Shown: piece by piece, positions 6,473 to 11,240 of the stretch
Layout: the number at the start of each line of letters is the position of its first letter
Numbering within the stretch: the first letter of the stretch is position 1
Assembly (NCBI GenBank): GCA_947378515.1
Contig: CANCKG010000009.1
Span: 1 to 11,240, forward strand
Direction: 5' to 3'
DNA: 11,240 bases
Origin: Gammaproteobacteria bacterium
GTDB taxonomy: Bacteria > Pseudomonadota > Gammaproteobacteria > CAISUE01
Made by a program: the position numbers and the translations under genes
Notes under the pieces: model-generated
Told to the model about the DNA's origin: nothing
The model's input: the letters and a program-made list of their open reading frames with translations, nothing else
Database searches by the model: none

Positions 6473-7828
6473 TTACGGCATCAACAATAACTGCATGGGT
6501 GGTTTAGGTAACACGCCCGCCAGCATAGCCACCTGCTCTTGAACGCTACGATCGGCTGACACACCGGATCCTAAAGTTATCGATGCTGCCGGCTCAACAT
6601 TCGCTCGACTTGGACAAGAAACGTTTTTTTCTGCACATGGACTTTCGTTGCTTGCTGGCAATTTACTTTCCAACTTTTCGATACTTCGCACTGTGCAACA
6701 CGGTGAAGCTAGCACTGGCGAAACCGTAAACGCTGAAGGCGGCAACATTGCCGCTGTGTTGTTATTTTGGGTTTCATTAGCAGCACTCATGGAAATAGGC
6801 GTCATCTTATCCGCGGGTAATACTGAGTTAATCAAAGCACTCATCGGTGTCCTTGAGGCGCTGATCGTTGATCGAATAGTAGTGGGTGATGGTCCAGCGC
6901 TAAGATGATCACTCATGGGACATGGGCTTGACACTAGCCTTGGCGATAATGCCCCATGATTTTCATGGGTGAAACGCTCATTGAAAGCTCCTTGCATCAA
7001 TCTCAGCAATTGTTCATTCTTTAATGACTCACACAAAAAATGCTGCATTTGAAAACCATATAACCCATATATGCTTTGACTGTGGTGAAAACTTTTTTGT
7101 AACACTTGATGGTAATGCGTAAAAAAATCTTCGTAATAACGTATTTTTTCCGATAGCGTTCGTAACGTAGCTAACCGCTTATTACGATGAATAACAGAAT
7201 TGACAAAGGCATTAAGATAATTCACGGCTTTAGGCACTTTCAAACCCGCTGTATGAAAAAAACCATGGGCGTCATTTTCAACCAAGCTAATATTCGTCAC
7301 AGCAAGAGTTTTCACCATTTTTAACGCTGCATTTACCGTAAATAACGGCGACCAATTGACACTGCATGTTTTTAACGAAGGGTTTGCCAACATAATAGCC
7401 ATTAACAAGTGCAAACTCGCATCGCTTGCCGTATACCCACCGATGACAAGGCGTTTTAACAAGCCTTTCGCTACATGCTCATCAGCCGATGTCACTTCTG
7501 AACTGGTACCCGCGTCCAAGTGATGCTTATGGCTTAACACGGCGTGAAGCTGTTCCATACAATGATCCCCTATTTGTTCGCCTTGCACAGCAAAACTCTC
7601 TAAGGGTAAAAAAGTTATCGCAGCCACTAAATTTGCCGCTTCTGCATCCGTGACGATCAAATCCTCTAAAGACAAATCTGTCACAGTCATATGGTCTCGC
7701 TTTAACAATTCAACTAACAATGAAATATCACTTGCTGTTAACTGATCCAAGCCTTGCTGAGCACTCAGGTGTAATTGTTTATTCGCTTTCCCTTGTTTAA
7801 TCATTTGATTCATTTGTAACACATTCAT
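6473..7828 (-). CDS. LRR/RNI-like repeat protein with Ser/Pro/Thr-rich tail, candidate effector; unknown function
   Basis: 451 aa from ATG 7828. I do not recognise a named family. Residues ~30-215 alternate amphipathic helices (SLLVELLKR; AANLVAAI; SLHLLMAIMLANP; ALKMVKTLA) with short strands (VTDLSLEDL; LESFAVQG; LKRLVIGGY; LKTCSVNWS; NISLVEND). This is the helix-strand period of ribonuclease-inhibitor-type leucine-rich repeats, about four to five degenerate copies. Residues ~215-290 are helical and aromatic/His-rich. Residues ~295-451 form a long tail rich in Ser, Pro, Thr and Ala, probably disordered. No signal peptide or membrane segment is present. The start is moved from GTG 7921: GGAG (7838..7835) lies 6 nt before ATG 7828, while the GTG lies inside a foldback element with no Shine-Dalgarno. 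Eukaryote-like repeats plus a low-complexity tail suggest a secreted effector or host-interacting protein; this is inference. Confidence 0.75.
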   Translation of the reverse strand: MNVLQMNQMIKQGKANKQLHLSAQQGLDQLTASDISLLVELLKRDHMTVTDLSLEDLIVTDAEAANLVAAITFLPLESFAVQGEQIGDHCMEQLHAVLSHKHHLDAGTSSEVTSADEHVAKGLLKRLVIGGYTASDASLHLLMAIMLANPSLKTCSVNWSPLFTVNAALKMVKTLAVTNISLVENDAHGFFHTAGLKVPKAVNYLNAFVNSVIHRNKRLATLRTLSEKIRYYEDFFTHYHQVLQKSFHHSQSIYGLYGFQMQHFLCESLKNEQLLRLMQGAFNERFTHENHGALSPRLVSSPCPMSDHLSAGPSPTTIRSTISASRTPMSALINSVLPADKMTPISMSAANETQNNNTAAMLPPSAFTVSPVLASPCCTVRSIEKLESKLPASNESPCAEKNVSCPSRANVEPAASITLGSGVSADRSVQEQVAMLAGVLPKPPMQLLLMP

Positions 7829-7834
7829 AGCACA

Positions 7835-7838
7835 CTCC
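7835..7838 (-). promoter_or_regulatory. ribosome binding site supporting ATG 7828
   Basis: GGAG (7838..7835, minus) lies 6 nt before ATG 7828. The alternative in-frame GTG at 7921 has no purine-rich element before it and lies upstream of the candidate promoter, so it is not expected to be transcribed. Confidence 0.65.
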
Positions 7839-7849
7839 ACGCCGAAAAT

Positions 7850-7888
7850 AGGATATTCGCCATTAACGTTAAGCTCAATACATTGAGC
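7850..7888 (-). promoter_or_regulatory. candidate promoter with adjacent perfect palindromes (operator-like) for the LRR-like gene
   Basis: On the minus strand TTGAGC (7878..7873) and TATCCT (7855..7850) are separated by exactly 17 bp, giving a start near 7843 and a very short leader to ATG 7828. The -35 lies within the palindrome GCTCAAT-AC-ATTGAGC (7873-7888). The first 10 bp of the spacer are a second perfect palindrome, TTAACGTTAA (7863-7872). A dimeric regulator bound there would block or touch RNA polymerase. The regulator is unknown; operator function is inferred. Confidence 0.5.
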
Positions 7889-7898
7889 ACAAAAATAA

Positions 7899-8012
7899 CA
7901 ATTGATGTATCCATTCAGCACCTACGCGCGGGGAACCTGCACTAGCGCGTAAGGAGCCACTGGCGTAGATCTACGCGAGAAATAGGAAAATGTGGTGAAT
8001 GGATACCAATTG
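7899..8012. repeat. 114-bp foldback element with imperfect terminal inverted repeats and nested stems
   Basis: The left arm (7899-7921), CAATTG-AT-GTATCCATTCAGCAC, and the complement of the right arm (7992-8012), CAATTG-GTATCCATTCACCAC, agree except for a 2-bp gap and one mismatch. Inside are CCTACGCGC (7921-7929) opposite GCGCGTAAGG (one-base bulge), and a perfect 14-bp palindrome GCGTAGATCTACGC. The interior is markedly GC-richer than its surroundings. No coding capacity, transposase or clear target duplication is seen. It lies in the 317-bp divergent gap 7829-8145, the only gap above 300 bases. It looks like a small non-autonomous or REP-like palindromic element; its identity is inferred. 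Confidence 0.72.
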
Positions 8013-8048
8013 ATCTTTCAAAAAGACTCGGGTTTCTTAAGCAAGATA

Positions 8049-8093
8049 CGTGCCATTTCTAAAAATAAAACGTAAATACCGTTTCGTGGCATG
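8049..8093. promoter_or_regulatory. nested dyad upstream of the four-TM protein gene, possible operator
   Basis: Outer arms TGCCA (8051-8055) and TGGCA (8087-8091) and inner arms AAACG (8068-8072) and CGTTT (8080-8084) form two dyads whose centres differ by about 5 bp. They lie about 30 bp upstream of the candidate -10. Short arms in AT-rich DNA can arise by chance. Confidence 0.25.
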
Positions 8094-8122
8094 ACTATTG
8101 CATAGTGAGAATTTGGACTTTG

Positions 8123-8128
8123 TATAAA
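8123..8128 (+). promoter_or_regulatory. candidate -10 for the four-TM protein gene
   Basis: TATAAA lies 17 bp before ATG 8146, with TTGCAT (8098-8103) as a poor -35 at 19 bp. Transcription would begin about 10 nt before the ATG, inside the Shine-Dalgarno, so either this is not the promoter or the leader is very short. Confidence 0.25.
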
Positions 8129-8145
8129 AATCTTTAGGAATATCA

Positions 8146-9327
8146 ATGAAATACACTTTTCATGTCATCGTGATTGAAGCGCTCTGCCCAAATACGCAAA
8201 GGGTTATGTATCACAGCCTGCGTATTCCCGTGTGGAAAATTCACCAAGCATTACTCGATATAGAACGCGACTTTATCGCAAGCAATACGCTCAGCGTTTT
8301 CTTACAAAAATTTTTATACGATTTACTCGAAGAAAGAGAACAACATGGCCTGCCTATTGATCCGCCGAGAAAACTCAACACTGTCTTACATGAAATATTA
8401 GACCCACCCCTACCCAATCATTCGATCGATCATCATCGTTTACACTTAACGATCGATATCGACAATTACCTTCCAAAGCGTCAGCGATGCCATTTCTTTG
8501 AACATTTCACCCCTTTGTTTGTTGGCATTTGTAGCAGCATCGATTTACTGTTACTGGGCGTGTTAAATTTTAGTTCGATGCAATATGCACAAAGCATCGA
8601 TGGTTTTTGGAATATGGACCGCGCCACCAATGTTGGTGTCAGTGTCACCTCTTCTATGATGGGAGTATTTTGGTCGTTGTGGCAATTTTTTAGCGGCGGT
8701 GAAATTGTGTTTTTAAAAGACACTGGTGCGATGATTGATAAAAAATGCCATCAATTAAGCGATTGGTATAAAGGCGAAAATAGTCCGCTTATACTCGACA
8801 CCCAACCCAAAGTAACGCTAAGTGGTCAAGTACTCACAATTATTTTGAAAATTTTATTTAGCTTAGCGTTATTGAATAATTGTTATCAACAACTTACGAC
8901 CAGTTATACGCAAATAAAGTCTTTATCCAAAACCATCACTGACCACATTTCTCTGCCTGCAACACTTTTTCGTATTCTGCAATGGTGTGAATTGGGCTGT
9001 GAACATATCGACGATCCTTTTTTATGGGCGACTATGTTTTATTTTGGTTTTAGTGTAATCGACGTGCTGATCAATACCCGCTTTTCAGCACCGCCAGCAG
9101 AAGCACTGATTATTGAAATCCCTCACGATCAAGACGAGCAAAAAACACCCACCGTCCCCGTTAGCATAGACGAACAGCGTATTAGCCGGTTAAGCCGTTG
9201 GTCTCAAGCGAGTACGCGGCCAAACCCTTCACACTATCATCCACTGGCCGCCGCACCAATACCACAACCAGAACCCCAAGTTCAAATCGAACCTGACATA
9301 GTCGCAACGCCGCATTCTCCGCACTAA
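8146..9327 (+). CDS. polytopic membrane protein with Pro-rich tail, unknown function (effector-like)
   Basis: 393 aa, not recognised. Residues 1-~115 are soluble and mixed, with no signal peptide. Four hydrophobic segments follow at ~118-140 (FFEHFTPLFVGICSSIDLLLLGVL), ~163-183 (VGVSVTSSMMGVFWSLWQFF), ~225-245 (LSGQVLTIILKILFSLALL) and ~291-310 (PFLWATMFYFGFSVIDVLI). The even number puts both ends on the same side. The C-terminal ~80 residues are Pro-, Ser- and Gln-rich (e.g. AAAPIPQPEPQVQIEP), predicted disordered. AGGA (8136-8139) lies 6 nt before ATG. A central hairpin-membrane region between a soluble N-domain and a disordered tail, without an export signal, recalls membrane-inserted effectors of intracellular bacteria; an inner-membrane protein of the bacterium is the alternative. 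It converges on the next gene with a 4-bp overlap. Confidence 0.75.
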   Translation: MKYTFHVIVIEALCPNTQRVMYHSLRIPVWKIHQALLDIERDFIASNTLSVFLQKFLYDLLEEREQHGLPIDPPRKLNTVLHEILDPPLPNHSIDHHRLHLTIDIDNYLPKRQRCHFFEHFTPLFVGICSSIDLLLLGVLNFSSMQYAQSIDGFWNMDRATNVGVSVTSSMMGVFWSLWQFFSGGEIVFLKDTGAMIDKKCHQLSDWYKGENSPLILDTQPKVTLSGQVLTIILKILFSLALLNNCYQQLTTSYTQIKSLSKTITDHISLPATLFRILQWCELGCEHIDDPFLWATMFYFGFSVIDVLINTRFSAPPAEALIIEIPHDQDEQKTPTVPVSIDEQRISRLSRWSQASTRPNPSHYHPLAAAPIPQPEPQVQIEPDIVATPHSPH

Positions 9328-11240
9328 CCTCTAAGTAGCGGCTCTCTCGACGACGCCATTAATGGTGCAGATTCTGAAGCATTCACCACTTGCATCGCTT
9401 GCAGCATTGTCCAAAAATTGCTCAGCCGTGCTTGTCCCCGTTGCAACTCTATCGTGCCATTCATTTGTGTCAGGTAACGATAAAATCGTTGTGTTGACTG
9501 TTCACTCCGGGTATGAAAAAAATTAGCCCAATTACAGGATTGCAAGCGTTTTTGAGCAATCAGTTGATAAGCTGTCAATCTTTGCAAGGTTGTAAGATTA
9601 GTACCATCAGCATTTTTCATAGCTATTATTTTCAACATCCGCCCAATACCTCTCGGCACTTTATCTGCACCTAAGACTTTATCTCCACCGCCACCCTTTA
9701 ATTGCGCATGCCACCAACAATTTTCGTAACTAATTGTTTCAATGAGTTTAACGACTTCATGCAAGCGGGCTTCTCGCTCTATTTCTTCAACATCAACCAG
9801 CCCCACATTTTCCAATGACGAATCAAGTGAGGCGTACGACTGTGATACGTTGGGACTTAGTATCGCTTCAAATTCATGCCCAACAGACGGCTTGATGGGC
9901 ATTGGTTGAGGTACTGGGCTTGGCGAGACACTTGACAGCACGGCAGGCAGTGCAGCCGAGGCAGGAATAGTCACCAGTTTTTTAACAAGCCTAAGCGATG
10001 GTGTAGGACTGGGCACAGTTTCAGAAAGTAGCATCCGCTCGCTTTCTATTCCTCTTCCTCTGGCCATGCTGGAAGCAAAAGCCGGCTTATGCAAAACCAC
10101 CGCGGGTGAAGGGCTACTCAAAACCGGTGGTTGTCGATTCGGTAGTGGTGCTGGTGACTGTGTTTTGAATTCTTCTTTATGTTCGGCAACCACTTCAACA
10201 CCCGTCACATCCAAAACTTGAGCGTAACTTGCCACCACTTTTTCATATTGCTTTAATTTTTGAATAACCGCTTCTATCCGTTCATGGATATAACGTGTCC
10301 CAGCACTTTCTTCTTGATGAAGACAATCGTTTAAATTAATAAATTCATTAAACGCATTAAAATTTTTTAATAACGCATCAGTCTCAGCTAAATAATAATG
10401 CTTAATAACCGCTTCATGTTGTTTGCTCAGCCACTCAAATAATTCTGGTTTTAACGTACAAATCCCTTTGAGATTCACTGTGAATAACACCTTATGTTGA
10501 GCGACACTTTCTTGATAAACCACGTGCATATTAGTATTCAAATAGCCATAAGCGCGGCTTGACCAAACATTTTTACTATAAGCTCGTGTTAATAATTGAT
10601 GGTAAAGAGCAAATAAAGGTTCAATATCTAAACCATGCAAATCGACAAAACTTAAGCGAAATAAATGGCTAATATGCACTACATTTAAAAATTGTTTATT
10701 AATAGCTTTTAATACTTTGGCTTTATTCGCCGAAAAGTTTGCCGACTCCAGGGCTTCACGACAAATATCTAAATAATACTGCCGAGCCGCTTCTTGAATG
10801 ACCCAAATTAAACGTTCTTTTAATAACGACAAATAGGCTTTAGTCTGGCTTTTTTGAAAAGAGACATTACCTAAACACCCTTGCATCGCTTGCAAGGGTT
10901 GCAATGCAGACGTAAACCACGCATGTGCCTCAAGAAAAGCGCAGTAATCCATTGAAGTACGATCGATGACTTGCACGACTAAAGCACGATGAAAAGCTTC
11001 ACGCACCTCTTCAAAACGCGATGCCAAAATCGTAAATTGGCAAATACAGATATTAAAATAAGGATACACTTTCGGCAACAATGCTTCATACAGCAGGACT
11101 TTACGAATTCCTGACATTTGTTGCACCGGTAATCGCAAACGCTGCGTAATGCGCAAGCCGGAAGTTTGTTTGTCAAAAAAGTTAAGAAAAGCGCTAGCAT
11201 CTGCTTCATATATTTTTTGCTGTAACGTTTGCTCCAGTTG
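9324..11240 (-). CDS. large helical protein with Pro-rich linker and compact C-terminal module, partial (N-terminus off the right edge), effector-like
   Basis: At least 638 residues are visible. The frame stays open to base 11240 with no ATG and no stop between 11156 and the edge, so a start at TTG 11156 is an artefact and the real start is outside. Visible residues ~1-355 are almost wholly alpha-helical, with coiled-coil-like stretches (e.g. RYIHERIEAVIQKLKQYEKV). Residues ~360-475 are a Pro/Ser/Val-rich linker (SPAPLPNRQPPV; VSPSPVPQPMPIKP). Residues ~485-618 form a distinct helical module with an ENCWWHAQLKGGGGD turn, VPRGIGRMLKII, a further helix TTLQRLTAYQLIAQKRL, and SEQSTQRFYRYL. This layout vaguely recalls C-terminal modules of Legionella effectors (RavJ-like, DUF5617), a guess from memory. 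No signal peptide or membrane segment is visible. The stop TAG (9326..9324) overlaps the stop of the convergent gene, with no terminator between. Confidence 0.72.
   Translation of the reverse strand, partial: QLEQTLQQKIYEADASAFLNFFDKQTSGLRITQRLRLPVQQMSGIRKVLLYEALLPKVYPYFNICICQFTILASRFEEVREAFHRALVVQVIDRTSMDYCAFLEAHAWFTSALQPLQAMQGCLGNVSFQKSQTKAYLSLLKERLIWVIQEAARQYYLDICREALESANFSANKAKVLKAINKQFLNVVHISHLFRLSFVDLHGLDIEPLFALYHQLLTRAYSKNVWSSRAYGYLNTNMHVVYQESVAQHKVLFTVNLKGICTLKPELFEWLSKQHEAVIKHYYLAETDALLKNFNAFNEFINLNDCLHQEESAGTRYIHERIEAVIQKLKQYEKVVASYAQVLDVTGVEVVAEHKEEFKTQSPAPLPNRQPPVLSSPSPAVVLHKPAFASSMARGRGIESERMLLSETVPSPTPSLRLVKKLVTIPASAALPAVLSSVSPSPVPQPMPIKPSVGHEFEAILSPNVSQSYASLDSSLENVGLVDVEEIEREARLHEVVKLIETISYENCWWHAQLKGGGGDKVLGADKVPRGIGRMLKIIAMKNADGTNLTTLQRLTAYQLIAQKRLQSCNWANFFHTRSEQSTQRFYRYLTQMNGTIELQRGQARLSNFWTMLQAMQVVNASESAPLMASSREPLLRG

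Noticed and set aside
6648..6908. 86-codon open frame opposite the tail of the LRR-like gene
   Set aside because: It lies wholly antisense to the low-complexity tail and has no ribosome binding site or recognisable features.
7863..7875. PmrA-type effector box
   Set aside because: TTAACGTTAA is an inverted, not a direct, repeat and lacks the ~11-bp periodic cTTAA pair.
7829..7921. N-terminal extension of the LRR-like protein from GTG 7921
   Set aside because: The GTG lies in the arm of the foldback element, upstream of the best promoter and without a Shine-Dalgarno; ATG 7828 has GGAG at 6 nt.
1..11240. tRNA/rRNA genes, CRISPR arrays, insertion sequences, phage genes
   Set aside because: None seen: no tandem spaced repeats, no transposase or integrase frame, and no cloverleaf-like segment in the gaps.

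Overview
The window looks like a chromosomal segment of a gammaproteobacterium, most likely a Legionellales/Coxiellaceae-type intracellular or protist-associated bacterium. This is an inference. ClpB and the pyruvate dehydrogenase E2 read as gammaproteobacterial. Base composition is moderately AT-rich. The right half holds large proteins with no recognisable bacterial function, built from repeat-like, membrane or helical domains joined to Pro/Ser-rich tails, which is a common architecture for secreted effectors in that order.

Left part (1-5744): the partial gene at the left edge is a DUF6088/AbiEi-like winged-helix protein on the minus strand. Next comes the disaggregase clpB (minus). A 135-bp divergent intergenic region separates it from a plus-strand pair, a short signal-peptide-peptidase-like S49 protease and aceF (single-lipoyl E2), 25 bp apart and probably cotranscribed. 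aceF lacks its usual aceE and lpd neighbours here. A small two-TM, Cys-rich membrane protein follows. A strong bidirectional terminator (5761-5804) closes this block from the plus side and the PEGA lipoprotein from the minus side.

Middle (5829-6472): a minus-strand PEGA-domain lipoprotein, then a 260-bp gap holding two adjacent long hairpins that resemble each other and look like REP-type repeats.

Right part (6473-11240): three unrecognised genes. The first (minus, 451 aa after start correction) has LRR/RNI-like repeats and a Ser/Pro/Thr-rich tail. The second (plus, 393 aa) has about four membrane segments and a Pro-rich tail. The third (minus, at least 638 aa, running off the right edge) has a long helical N-terminal part, a Pro-rich linker and a compact C-terminal helical module. 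The divergent region between the first two (7829-8145) contains a candidate promoter with adjacent perfect palindromes, a 114-bp foldback element with nested stems, and a further nested dyad. The second and third genes converge and overlap by 4 bp.

Three start codons were moved from the longest open frame because Shine-Dalgarno placement decides them (5517, 6212, 7828). The right-edge gene was extended to the end of the window because its frame stays open. No RNA gene, CRISPR array, transposase or integrase was seen.
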